64,000 nt of DNA. Source: Kondoa malvinella. Taxonomy: Eukaryota; Basidiomycota; Agaricostilbomycetes; Agaricostilbales; Kondoaceae. How positions within the stretch are numbered: the stretch's first letter is position 1; each line of letters starts with the position of its first letter. The stretch covers positions 1,189,637-1,253,636 of the forward strand of contig BCIM01000003.1 in the NCBI GenBank assembly GCA_039545315.1, read 5' to 3'. The notes beneath the pieces are model-generated. The model saw only the letters and a list, made by a program, of their open reading frames with translations, made no database searches and was not told where the DNA came from. Made by a program: the position numbers and the translations under genes. This document shows positions 38,347 through 49,436 of the stretch, one piece after another.

Positions 38347-41314
38347 CTAGCCCGTCACATTTGTACGACGTGAATCTACCCACTTCTTCCGTCTGTCTTG
38401 AAGATCTTTGGCTACATGGTATATTAGTATTGTTTCATCAATTCGATGATAGGTCACACTGACACATCATCATCGACAGCTTTTCGCCTAGACCCAATCT
38501 CTCTTCTAGATCCCAGCTCTGCTGCAGGTATTCTACAACCTGCGCTTGCGCGACACCCAATCTATCGGTCCTCATGTGCGGAATCAGCCCTGCGACCTAG
38601 TTAGTATGATTAGTACATCGATAACCGACATGACTGTTCGAAAGAAGCTACCTCCGTGATATCCTTGAGCATGGACATAAGGTCTTTGTAAATGCGCTTG
38701 TAGAATTGACTGGTCATAATATCGCTTCTTCCAGCAGCCAAGACCCGAAGTGCTCTCAATCGCGCCAAGGTCGGCAATACGGCATAAGGGTAAGTACGTT
38801 TGACTCGATTTTGATACACCGGAACGACGATGCTGTTCTCGTAATGACTATCGGTAGGGTTGCCGTCTTTGTCTAACGTGACGCTATACAGCTGATCGAT
38901 TGAGCACTGCAGGGACAGAGGCGCCATTCTTGAGTCTACCATACAGTACTTAGCTTGAGTCGACGCGATCCTTCATCACGGATCACTCACCAAAGGACAG
39001 CGATACCTCATCAGGGCCTTGGTACACATCGCATGAGGTAACGTTCCAATTTCGATCGTTCAGTAAAGCGGTTACCGTATCGACGTCTTGCCCTGGCTTG
39101 AGTCTTGCCAGGGCGCCGAAAAAACCGGGTATAGCCGTGGGCTCGAAGTTTGGATTCCATGAAGGCGGCTCCAAGACTTGAAGTAAGACGGGTGATTTCT
39201 CCCTCCATTTGTTAGTATGCAATTCTCCTGCTCGAGGTTTGTATGACAAGGCTACGCTGATATAACCGTGTTGCTCGATAGTGAGTCTCTGCTTTTCGAG
39301 AATTCTTTGTTGAGTCGGCCTCAGTTCAGCCGAAACAATGCGTAGTTTCTCCTGTAGCGGACTTGTTTTGCTTGCAGACCCAGTTGCGTAGATATCAGGC
39401 TACGGATACATGGTTCAGAATTGAGACACCGAAGACTGATTCGATACTCACAGCACACGCTTTGCAGATGTCAGAATGTTGAGGGAACGTATCGCATTCG
39501 TCTTCAGTAAAGCAGATCTGACACGTCTTGAGGAAACTGCACTGAAGAATATCCGGATCAAAGATATGGAATGAGGGATGGCATGAAGGCTTACCGTCTT
39601 CTTGCCGCATCGGTGTCGATTGGGAAGTTGTTCCAATTCGGAGCATAGATTTAGGTAGAGTTCCATATCGCGTGCCATAAACCGAGAGACTATGACTTGC
39701 AACAAGATGTTGCGCACTCGGCTTTTGATGCGTCAGCTCACCATCAGAGGTTATCCGAGGCCAGAGTACTCACATCGAAGGGTCTTTTTCTTCACTGAGC
39801 TTATTCCATGCTTCATTGATCTGACTACAAACCCCTTCTGCTTCAAGCTTGCTACCGATTGAAATATGCAATTGCACGGGGAGTTTGCTGACTGCTTTCT
39901 GTATGTTCACTTTCCAGACATCCTTGCTTTGGACCTTGGTCGTCTTTTCGAGCGTCGAAAGAACCGGAGACGACATTCTCTGGGAGGTTGCTTGGACTGA
40001 TGCCTCGAAATTTGTCTCAACAATCCCTAAGTCACGCAGACGAGCTCTTTTCTCTCTCTCGAAGACAACTGTCATAAGAAGTCACATGAGTAAAATCGAT
40101 GCTCGTAGGGCAGTCCGGAATACCATACGCGATGATTGGAAGTGTTCAAGGCTCAAGCTTTCCACTATTGCTTTTAATTTACGCGCTGAGGTGTCGACCT
40201 CGCGCAAACCAGATATATCACAGTTGATGGCCCCAACTGGAGCTGGTAGTGTAGCATCCGGTTTTACTACAGAGCAATGAGCGAAGAGAACGAGATACCA
40301 TTTGCCACGTACTCGAATCGATGTCGGCCTTTGCTATACTCATCAAGAGCTGACCATAGTAGATTCTATAGTACGCTTGATTCTCGTTGATCCGGATCGT
40401 CACCGCTTCCGGGAAGATTGTCTGTTGCAGTTGGCTGATGATGCCCGCCCGTCTGAGGGCTTGGCTATTTCTAAAATTTCCCTTGGCAGAGGTGGCTATA
40501 GCATGGATGGCGCCTAGTAAGAACATCCCCAAAGTGCTTTCAAGAAAGTGTGGAAGAGACAGCGTGCTATCGTCGAGCTGAGTTCTAAGGATTGCTGATG
40601 ACTGTGCAAGTTGCGGTGGGATTGAGATCACTATGGGCTTTTTGGTTGCAGACCATCCGACTACAATAGATCATCACATCGCATCTTGCTAATCTATATG
40701 GAAGCTAGCAAGCTTACAAGTCTGGTCTTTGTCTGCTCCTATGTCAATTGCCTTGCGAGCTTTGAGGAAGACGGCCATTACCAAATCGTCTTCTATCGTG
40801 ACGGATTCAATAGCTTCAGTGATCGCAGCTCGATGCTCGTTGAAGTACAAAAGCTTTCGGTTCAGAGCTTCCCGAAGGCTGGCTGCGCTCTGAAGAGTTT
40901 CTTGCGCGGAAAAAGATGGAATGGGAAGAGCCTCCTGCGTGGAGGAAGATGGGTTTGGAGCGGTCTGCTGCGCTTGATTTTCGTCCCTCGGCATTGGAGA
41001 ATCCAGCTGCGATTTGTGCATTCCCAATACTGTTGCTAGTCCAAGGAGGATGTCGTCTATAGGATATCCTTCCAGCTTGAACATCACGGGTGGACCTGCC
41101 CCATCACGTCGATTGCTTTGCTTGAACATTCCTGCAAATTTGGTGAGCAATAATCTCGCGAGATTTGTGCTCTCGGTTGTCGAGAGTTCAGCTTCTTCAA
41201 TCGCTGGAACCTGCAGACCCAATAGATCCTGTTTTCTGTTAGATTGAGACAGGCAAAACTCTAGTATTGATGCTCGCTCACCGCTGACGGGACATCGACG
41301 GTGGATTCTGCCAT
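38347..41314 (-). CDS. Large protein of unknown function with a Cys-rich motif
   Basis: I do not recognise this protein. The start is MAESTVDVPSA-DLLGLQVP after joining the first intron. Order of visible parts: an alpha-helical N-terminus (ESTNLARLLLTKFAGMFK), a Pro/Ser/Gln linker, a helical block (FLESTLGMFLLGAIHAIATS), a Lys/Arg-rich helix, then a possible zinc-binding stretch HRCGKKTC-SFLKTCQICFTEDEC..ICKACA with C-x2-C pairs. Next come AELRPTQQRILEKQRLTIEQ and a possibly beta-rich section with DVYQGPDEVSLSFG. The end is helical (MRTDRLGVAQAQVVEYLQQS, SKDLQDRRKKWVDSRR). Introns are numerous, one splice near 40080-40125 is unresolved, and it could be two genes. The Cys pattern recalls RING/IBR-like or other small zinc folds but is not diagnostic. 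Confidence 0.6.
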
Positions 41315-41497
41315 ACGAAGGGTATGACTTGCAGGGGTATCTTTGCTGCTGATATATGCCTGCGTGGTATGCCTGAGAGGTATGGTTTGCTAATCCGCGG
41401 TTGTGTCGAAGCGACCCATTGCCCTTTTTGCTCTTCTGGAGCAACGAAAGTGTGTCAAACTGCTTGGTCGCCTTGGCTCATTCTTGGTCGACGCGAA

Positions 41498-42521
41498 ATG
41501 AGCAGTACATCAGACTCGGTGGATACGCTAGAAGCGGCTCTGTTCCTAGAGTCTGTCCCCATCTTTATAGACTTCTCCTGCTGAAAGTTCTGGCACAGTA
41601 TAAATCAGAATCACCCTCTGACTCAACATGTCATAGTACCCACTCTCGCAGCCAATTTGCAAGAGGCTCAAGACCTGTTGAACGCGGGAAAACGCATGGA
41701 AGCGGAGGCTATACTTCTCGACTGTATGGACGACCAAGACGACGAAGAGCGTCCTACGGTCGTAGGATCGTTGCTGCTTAGACTGGAGCTGCTCTTTATG
41801 CATGCTGTTAATGACGGAAGTATTGGCAACTTCATTAGCGCACGAAACGCGGTAAGCGAATCTGCTGTACCACTTCTGGATTATGCTCACAAAACAGCAG
41901 GCCTGCCGCTTTCACGAGCACTGGGAATCTCTCGACGAGGCGTTTCGCATGTTGCCGCATAACAAATCCCTTTACAATTCGATGTGCGATGGCCAAAGAG
42001 CCTTGGCTGAACAAGGGAAAGCTGCCCGTGGTGAGTTTTAATATACTAAGTATCCTCCTGGTGCTTGACATATGGCTCCGATCTCTCAGAATGCCGTGCT
42101 GGGTGGATTACTATTGATCGTGAAGGAACATCAGTAGGCTCGGGGAAAGGTGATTGTTTAGTCCTTCCTCGCCTCCTAGTCCTGATGCGCGAACGATTAC
42201 CTTGCAGGGCAAGAAGTACAAGGAATGGACACACAGATAGCCAGCTTGGATCTAAAAGCTCCCGCTCCTTTCGGTCCATCGTCACAACCAACGCAAGGTA
42301 GCAGCGTTCGCGGTTCTGCACCAGTATCAGACGCATCTATACTCCGTAGCATCACTAAGGAGCACAAATACGGGAACTTCATACCAGCTGATGGACTCGA
42401 GGTGGAGCCAATGAAGTTGGGCACCCGCATTCAACCTGTTCGCCGGAAGCGGTCAAATTCTGATTCGAGCAAGAGAGAGAAGAAGAGGAGAACCCCTTCT
42501 CCGGAGGTTTACAGAGACTGA
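41498..42521 (+). CDS. Protein of unknown function with basic nuclear-type tail
   Basis: I do not recognise this gene. The likely start is MSSTSDSVDTLEAALFLES, spliced to NHPLTQHVIVPTLAANLQEA and AQDLLNAGKRMEAEAILLD, a helical, possibly TPR-like segment. A second helical exon reads CRFHEHWESLDEAFRMLPHN. The last exon starts MDTQIASLDLKAPAPFG, contains SDASILRSITKEHKYGNFIP and ends with a bipartite-like basic tract (RRKRSNSDSSKREKKRR), consistent with a nuclear protein. The first intron has a weak donor (gtcccc), so the N-terminus is tentative. It diverges from the 38.3-41.3 kb gene with about 180 bp between starts. Confidence 0.6.
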
Positions 42522-42573
42522 TTATCCCGTAACACATGATTTTGCTTGTACTGCTAGCATAGATTGATACCAT

Positions 42574-43916
42574 TCAGAATTGCTTTTCTCCCTGCCCTGC
42601 CACGACATCTGCTGCATCTCTTTCCCATTGTGCTCCCTCATTCTCGCTATCAGACTCGTGCCCCCCCTTTTCAAGCCTTCGAACCTCTCTGACGCTGACT
42701 TCGTATGGTTTCTGGTAGTGGCGAAGGCGATGATCCTATGCAGCGCATATATATGAGTCGCTGTGACGGCAGCATGCTGATAATATGGTTACCTTAGGTA
42801 GAGACTTCTCGTCGTTGAATAAAGAGACTGGGTTTAGCCCAAATTGCGCATGATTTACGATGCTGGAGCTTCTTTGTTGAAACACCTGGTCTTTTTGAAG
42901 CTCTTGCATCTCGGAAGGATGGTAGCGTTTCAGTAGTGCTAGCCCAGTGATCGCGTCTGACTGTTGCGCTGCTAATAAGGCTGTTTGGTCATAGTTGTGT
43001 CGCAGAAAGTTGCTCGATGAACTTTCGAGATCTAGACCGAGTGCAGCGTAGTTGTAGGAGTTTGGATCTTCCTGAAATCGGGTGTAAGTAGATGCACATA
43101 CCTCGCTGAGCGGAGGACTACACACCGGTTTCGTCGTGTCATTTACAAATCCAAGAAGAGTTGTCATTCCGTGGATTAGGTGTGAGTCCACAGCAGACTG
43201 AGGGTTTCGCATGTTCGTAACTAGATCGAAGCCGTAATACGGGCACTTTCCTCCAATCTTGGCGGACAGGTAGATATTGGCAACGAGGAAAGAGAGCATG
43301 TGAAAAATCGGCACCCATTGCCAGCCAGTCGTCCTGCATGCTGTCAATATACCGACAGATTCTTCTAAGTAGGACATACTCGTCACATATCCATCTGATA
43401 ATCAAGAAGCGTATCCACTTCCATCTGACTATTGCATCCCATGCCATCTAAAACGTCAGAGACATAATTCAGGTCACTCAACATCTTGCAATGACGCTGT
43501 GCATACCTGCCTGAGTATTGTAGGGATCTCTGATAGCGTTTGTGCCTCCTTCACCTGACTGGTAAGTCTATCAATATCCACCTCATAAAGGCCAGGTTGG
43601 GCGACCTCCAGGCCAGCCAGAAAGGCAGCTGGACTTCCTTTCAGTCAATACACTCGACGCAGGAGCTCCACAAACCTTTCAGTAACGGTAGGCACTTTGT
43701 CAACAATCTTGCTACATTGGAGAATGATGGTTTCCGCTGTTCGTCGTTCCAGGAGAAGTGGAGTGGGTTACGAGAATCGGAAGTCATGTCTGCTAGGCTG
43801 TAGGATGCTGCAGAATCGCTGACCAAGAAATTGCCTGTGCTCAGCTCTGCGGCCAGCGAAAGCGGCACGAGCAAACAAGCAAGCAGGACCAGCAATAGAG
43901 TGTATGAGTTTCGCAT
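42574..43916 (-). CDS. Secreted or ER-lumen protein of unknown function
   Basis: The start codon at 43916 gives a clear signal peptide (MRNSYTLLLVLLACLLVPLSLAA cleavage region). Mature sequence includes NPLHFSWNDEQRKPSFSNVA, a helical LTSQVKEAQTLSEIPTIL, a Cys-containing segment (TACRTTGWQWVPIFHML, GGKCPYYGFDLVTNMRNPQS, KPVCSPPLSEVCAST) and NYAALGLDLESS. The C-terminal exon is charged (KPYEVSVREVRRLEKGG) and ends in an acidic tail. Paired Cys residues suggest disulfides. I do not recognise a family. Convergent with the gene ending at 42521. At least five introns; joins around 43450-43700 are uncertain. Confidence 0.6.
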
Positions 43917-44186
43917 GATCGTGGACAGCTGTAATAGTCAATGGTCCGTCGTTTGTGTTTGAGAAGGGTAATGGGACATCGTCATGTCAAAGGTGTCGCT
44001 TGCACACGTGTCCACAAGCCAGTCGCTGTTTCCCCGCTACCGGAGGCCCACTGCTGTCCATCGGGCGAACCTTCATGCTGAGGGTTGAGTTTAGCGGAGG
44101 TGGACTTGGATGTGGACAAGTCTAGGCACACAAGGCAGCTATAGAAGTCTTTGATCTGCAACAGAGCAACACTCAATCCGTAAAGC

Positions 44187-46029
44187 ATGTCGGCAATCAA
44201 ATTCCAAGACGAAAGACCAATCCCATGTCTAAAGGACAATAAGCCATGGAAGACCAGCAAGACGTACACAGTCAAGGACCCTCACGATCCAAAGACAACT
44301 CTGCACCAAGTGTCTTGCGTGAATGAAAAGGAAGCCATAGAAGCAGTCGAGGCTGCTCATATAGCATTCAAGTGTGAGTCAGATCCTTCTGCGTCAAAGC
44401 TATGCTGACTCGAAGGTGCAGCATGGAAACGTTCATCCACCGCTGAGCGACAAGCTATCTTCCGTAAAGCCGCTGCATTGTTGCGAGAGCGCTCTCAAGA
44501 ATATGCTGGGATCGAGCAGGCCGAGACGACTTCGGGAGCTGGAATGGCAGGCTTCGAGATGGGCCTTGCGATTGACAATTTGGAAGAGACTGCTGCAGCA
44601 ATTCACTACTTGCGAGGAGAGACGATCAGCACAGCTGGCCAGAGGGGTTTGATTGAGTATCATCCGTATGGTGTTGTTCTGGGTTAGTCTCTTATCTTTA
44701 TGCTCAATCCTTGCCTGACCAGTCCATGGACAGGAATCGCTCCATGGAATGCACCTTTGACGCTTGGTCTTCGCGCCGTGACAAACGCAATCATGGCGGG
44801 CAACACTGTGGTACTCAAGACCAGTGAATACTCACCGCAAGTTCACTCCCTCATCGCTACCCTCTTTGTAGAAGCTGGACTGCCACCCAACGTACTCACC
44901 ATCCTCAATATCGCACCTGAAGACGCGCCATCAGTCGTGGAGGCCATCATTGCTCACCCAGCTGTCCGCAAGGCCAACTTTACCGGATCAACGTACGTCC
45001 TAGCCTTACAAAGTAACAGTGCCCCAACCGCTCATGTTCGCCCTTCCCACTTGACAGCGTTGTCGGACGCAAGATTGGCCAAGTTTGTGCTAAATACCTC
45101 AAGCCAATCACTCTGGAGCTCGGTGGTGCTGCACCACTAGTCGTGCTAGCCGATGCAGATCTGGAATTCGCTGCCAATAGCGCGGCTTTCGGAGGTACAT
45201 CCTGTTGACTCATTTATCACATACATTCGTTGACAGTCCTTTTTTCAGGCTGGTTCCATCAAGGCCAAATTTGCATGTCTACCAACGTCGTTGTCGCGCA
45301 CGAAAGCATTGCCGATGAGCTCGAATCCAAGCTTTCGCAGAAACTGGCCGATTTACAAGCGACGAAAGACGGCGTTTTCGTTCGAGGCTTGTTCAGTTCT
45401 GCATCAGCCGATAGAGCAAGAGCTTTGATCAAAGATGCTCAAGACAAAGGCGCCAAAGTTCAAGGTGGAAAGGACGATGAGAGCACCAGCTTGGTTCAGC
45501 CTCGTCTCGTTACGCAAGTGACTAAAGACATGGACATTTACAAGAACGAGCACTTCTCTCCTCTGCTCAACCTCGTCCGATTCAAGACTGATGAAGAGGC
45601 GATCGACATTGCCAACTCGAGCGAATACGGTTTGGCTGCTGCGGTATATTCGAAAGACGAAGGGCATGCATATAGAATTGCTAGTCAGATTGACGCTGGC
45701 ATGGTGCATGTGAACGGTGCGACGATACACGACACTCAGACGTTGCCTCATGGTGTAAGTCGTATTCATTTATATCAAGTCTAGCTCGCTTATGTGCTTG
45801 GTTGGCTATGCTAGGGCTGGAAGAACAGCGGTAGTGGGAGATTCAATGGGTAAGCTTGATGTTTTCATACTTTGCTGACTGCGTTCATTGCTTACGCGTG
45901 GACATCAGGGTGCACGGCCTCAAAGAGTTCTCACAGATCAAAGTGTACGTTTTTGATGATTCGTGAATCAGCCTAGCTTACTCCTCATGCAGCATCACCA
46001 TCAACGAGCCGCACATGATGCCAATCTAA
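44187..46029 (+). CDS. NAD(P)-dependent aldehyde dehydrogenase, salicylaldehyde/vanillin dehydrogenase-like
   Basis: A complete ALDH of about 480 residues: KTYTVKDPHDPKTTLHQVSC N-terminus, GIAPWNAPLTLGLRAVTNAI, GNTVVLKTSEYSPQVHSLI, EAGLPPNVLTILN, ANFTGST before an intron, then LELGGAAPLVVLADADLEFAA with the general-base Glu, and HQGQICMSTNVVV with the nucleophile Cys. The end has EHFSPLLNLVRFKTDEEAI (E.F.P motif), NSSEYGLAAAVYS, INAG-like IDAGMVHVNGATIHD, GGWKNSGSGRFNG and INEPHMMPI. The motif spectrum (GQICMST, E..PLL) is closest to aromatic-aldehyde dehydrogenases. Introns are short, with about five. It probably oxidises an aromatic or aliphatic aldehyde in the cytosol; substrate is inferred only. 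Confidence 0.93.
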
Positions 46030-46363
46030 AGACGATTTCGACCAACCTGCACTAGCTGCTTTGTTTCCGTAACGTGTCAATGTAGTATATATGTCTTCGT
46101 TGTCTCTAGCAATCAGCCCTGCCATTCTCTTCGCGATTCCAATACTTGAGCGCAAACAAATGAGACTACATAATCAGATCCGAAAGCCAATAAATAGTGA
46201 TATGCCCCTGCTATTCTGCCCTCTATGCCGTCCTCGAGCTACCTCCGGCCTAATACCCTCCAACAATTAACAGTTCTTGTGTGTGAGTCGGTCTGTTCAG
46301 TATGATCTGCTGCAAAGAACATCAGCTCCGCACATATCAACTTATTTGCGGCTCACCTTCAGC
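46030..46363. other. Convergent intergenic region
   Basis: About 330 bp between two stop codons (aldehyde dehydrogenase and the Ser-rich gene). It holds 3' UTRs; nothing else is seen. Confidence 0.5.
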
Positions 46364-47548
46364 CTACAGAGGCGAAGCAGGTGCAGTGACCATCCCATCC
46401 TCATCCCCATGTTGAGCATCAGCCTTGATCTGCTGCGCTTCCGTTCTGCTCCCTTCATCCGGTTCTTTCACTTCGCCCAAACTCATTCCAGCACTCTGCC
46501 TCCGCTCCTTCATTAATATCCCAGTATTTGTAGTCGCCACAGTGAGCAAAGAAGCCGGTCTAACGGAAGAAGAAGGCATGTTTGAATATCTTGAATTGAG
46601 AGAAGATTCACTGACGCGGCGTGAGGGTGGAAGAGCGCGCATGGAGGCATTCTCATCTTGAGCGTTCAGAGAGGCTTCGAGGTGTTCTTCTCTTGTTCCT
46701 GCTGAGGATGAAGCGAGCGTCAGAACGGAAGCGTTGTCTAAGGCAGGAGAAGAAGGATGTGGGTTGTTTTTTGGGTGATGGTGTGAATAGGTTGGGTAGT
46801 GTTGCGAGGATGCGAAACCGGTTGTTGATGTGCTTGAAGGCAAGGCGGAGAATTGGATCGAGGATGAAGAAGGCAAAACGGAATTGGTCGTATTGGAAGA
46901 ATCTGCTCTGACGAGGGTAGACAGTGGCATGCGACTTGTAGAAGCTACCGGTGTAGGTACGTTCGACGATGAGGTGCCAGTCGACGATGTTGTCGGTTGA
47001 GCAATACGATTTGCACCTTGATCAGAAGTCCCGCTCATTACGGTAGTCGGTTTGGTGCTGGCATGACTAGGTGCAGCAGAAGCGATTGATTTGTACGTTC
47101 TATTTGTTTGCGAGAGGTTTGACGTGGATTGAGTGAAAGACGAGGCAGTGTCATGAAAGGCCGGAGTAGAGGAAGAAGGCGAAACTTGTGGTCGTGTAGA
47201 AGCATCGCCATCTGCGCCTGTCTCTGAAGAGCCCGAGCTGACTGAAGAGTTCCGAGTGCGCGGCCTAGAATCTTGCGACAAGTATGAATTTGACGTGGAC
47301 AGCGCAGAAGGCGTCACTGGCGCTGGTGCAAACAAGATTCCCTTGGGTGACCCAGTCGCTGACTCTGTCTGCAAAGGCGGCGGCGGGTCTTTGCGAATTG
47401 CATGAGTCGCTTGACCTTGAGGCTGCGAACCAGTTGGAATAGGCGAAACAGGCGCTCGCTTGTGTCTCAAGCTGTTAAAGATCTTGAAGAGCTTCCTCTG
47501 TTGGTGCGGCTGCTGTTTGCCATTCTCTAAAGTCGGACTCGAAGACAT
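46364..47548 (-). CDS. Ser/Thr/Pro-rich protein, or C-terminal tail of the adjacent membrane protein
   Basis: A single open exon of about 395 codons from MSSSPTLENGKQQPHQQ; the frame is open back to a TGA at 47594-47596. A short basic amphipathic segment (KLFKIFNSLRHKR) is followed by long Ser/Thr/Pro-rich disorder. A conserved-looking block near the end reads DNASVLTLASSSAGTREE, MRALPPSRRVSESSLNSR and SVRPASLLTVATTNTGI, and the C-terminus is acidic. This block resembles a Ser-rich protein I believe is common in basidiomycetes. It lies in the same frame as the upstream ORF, separated by one stop; a 39-nt gt-ag intron could remove that stop and fuse them. Confidence 0.65.
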   Translation of the reverse strand: MSSSPTLENGKQQPHQQRKLFKIFNSLRHKRAPVSPIPTGSQPQGQATHAIRKDPPPPLQTESATGSPKGILFAPAPVTPSALSTSNSYLSQDSRPRTRNSSVSSGSSETGADGDASTRPQVSPSSSTPAFHDTASSFTQSTSNLSQTNRTYKSIASAAPSHASTKPTTVMSGTSDQGANRIAQPTTSSTGTSSSNVPTPVASTSRMPLSTLVRADSSNTTNSVLPSSSSIQFSALPSSTSTTGFASSQHYPTYSHHHPKNNPHPSSPALDNASVLTLASSSAGTREEHLEASLNAQDENASMRALPPSRRVSESSLNSRYSNMPSSSVRPASLLTVATTNTGILMKERRQSAGMSLGEVKEPDEGSRTEAQQIKADAQHGDEDGMVTAPASPL

Positions 47549-47593
47549 GTGGGCACCGTTGTTCTGGTTAACAAACATAACAAGGCAATGCAT

Positions 47594-48693
47594 TCACAAC
47601 ACCGCGGTCTTTGGCTTTGCAAACAACCCATCCACCCATGCTGATACTGGCTTTGTATCCCTTTGCATCTGCGTTTGTACCAGACTTGTCCATTCCGCAT
47701 GTTCAGCCGCTTGATCCGATTCCAACTGTAATTCAGCCTGGTACCTCGCTTGATCCGTCCTTAATTGCGCATGACTAAAAATGGCTCTGCGCTGAACAGC
47801 CAAACCATGCAAGCGGGACATGTGTAGTTCTTGTCGTTGAAGTAGAGCCATTAAACTAGGGGCAAGTCGGGCAGAGACGCTGATAACTTTTTGTTGGGCT
47901 GGTAAAAAGGTAGCGATGAGGGTGAGGATTGCAAAAGCGGCGTAGCGAGCTTGATCGAGGTAGAGGTGAACCTAATGCATGTTTTTCAGAGCTTGCTTTC
48001 GCGCGGATTCGAAGAACATACGGCTACATCTTTTGGCCAATCTTGCAACAGTACGAAGACCTCTGCAAGAACCATGACAATCAACGGCAAGACTACCCAA
48101 GCCCTCCATTCCATTCTCTCCTTTTGCGAAGTCAACAACCCAACACTGGCAGCCGCAATCATGTATTCCACCAATTTCCCCGGAATCAAATAGAGCAGGA
48201 AATGTTCTTGTGACGTATTGCAAAAAGTGCATTGCCCTAAAGGCTCTGGACCGACTTTCATGTAGATGCTTCGAGTCGTAGCTGATCTTAACCGAGTGAG
48301 GAACAGCATCATGTCGGCTGACAAAGGTTCACCGTAGATTTCTTTTGCTAGTTGTTCCACCTGCGTCGTGGGCGTTGATAAAGGCAACTTGAACTGAGCA
48401 AAGAGGTTGATGGTTTGATCAACATAGCCGCGGTAGAAGAAATAGGAAAGGAAAGCCGCAGCGACCACATAACGCAGATAAAGAATGAAAGGAGATGTAG
48501 GAGAAGCTTGTGCGAATTGAGGCAGAGCCAAATTGCCTGTTGGGATAGGCAAGCCTTTGGTCGCACCTTTCTTGCCGCGAGCTTGTCGTTTGTTCCACCA
48601 GGGAATTGCTCGTTTGTAGATGATAGGGACGAGAATAAAGCCCAGCGTTGCGAGCTTGCTGGCGTCCACCATCCTTTGCTCGTTTCTCGCCAA
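47594..48693 (-). CDS. Conserved fungal multi-pass membrane protein of unknown function
   Basis: Two exons give about 310 residues: MARNEQRMVDASKLATLGFI then hydrophobic segments SPFILYLRYVVAAAFLSYFF, LIPGKLVEYMIAAASVGLLT, WVVLPLIVMVLAEVFVLLQ and, after an intron (gtatgt...cattag), YAAFAILTLIATFLPAQQ. Between them is a loop with SIYMKVGPEPLGQCTFCNTS, a pattern (GP.PL..C.FC) shared by uncharacterised fungal membrane proteins. The C-terminal part is Gln/Glu-rich coiled coil (QARYQAELQLESDQAAEH). Four or five membrane helices are predicted. Its stop TGA is followed at once by the open frame of the Ser-rich ORF. Confidence 0.75.
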
Positions 48694-49436
48694 CAGCCTT
48701 GTTGTCGCCTCTTGCCCTGAACGAGCAGGCTGCGAACTGAAGCACCTGTTTGGAAACTGTCTATGCGATCACAAGCAGGGCACTTAAAGGCATCCTGCAT
48801 CTGGAACTACAGGTTGCCTTGTCTCACAAAGGTCGAATCTCAAGACAGTCTTCTATCATCTCTACCATTTGTGCCACTCTATTCGCATGGGGTGTAGCCA
48901 AAGTTATGTGTCTTACGTGGGTCTGGTCTGACGCTGCTTGCTAGACTGGAAAGCAGGTCCACAAGAAGCTCTGTTCGAGGATCGCACTGCACATTCTCTG
49001 GCAGCGCAGGACACGTTCGGACTGCAATAGCCTTCTCCGTTTCATTCTTACCTCATCCTTTCTGGTATTATTCTGGTGTTTGTAGCTCGGAGTTGCAAGT
49101 GGTGAAAGTGGATGCGGAAGTCAAAGCGTGATGGTCGATATCGATCTCCGGACTCAACAGCTAAGACTCATCCTGCAAAGGCCTTTCTATTACCTATGCT
49201 TTCGCGTATCAAGTCGGTTCCAACAGCTGTTGGAGTCCCGCATGCCGGTCGACAAAGATAGTACCCAGCGTCGTTATCTTCTCTATCAATGTATTCGTGT
49301 AGAGTTGTTATAATGAATTGTAGATGTCCGTTCTCGCTGTTGTCGGAAGACTCGACGAGACGACTTGAACGTGCACCAAATCTTCAGTTTGCCCTTGCTC
49401 CACCAGCGATTTCGGCTGTGTTTGTCTGTGATAGAG
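48694..49436. other. Divergent intergenic region
   Basis: About 740 bp between divergent starts. A weak plus-strand ORF (RALKGILHLELQVALSHKGR, 48750-48944) ends at a possible donor, but no continuation is convincing. It otherwise holds promoters. Confidence 0.45.
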
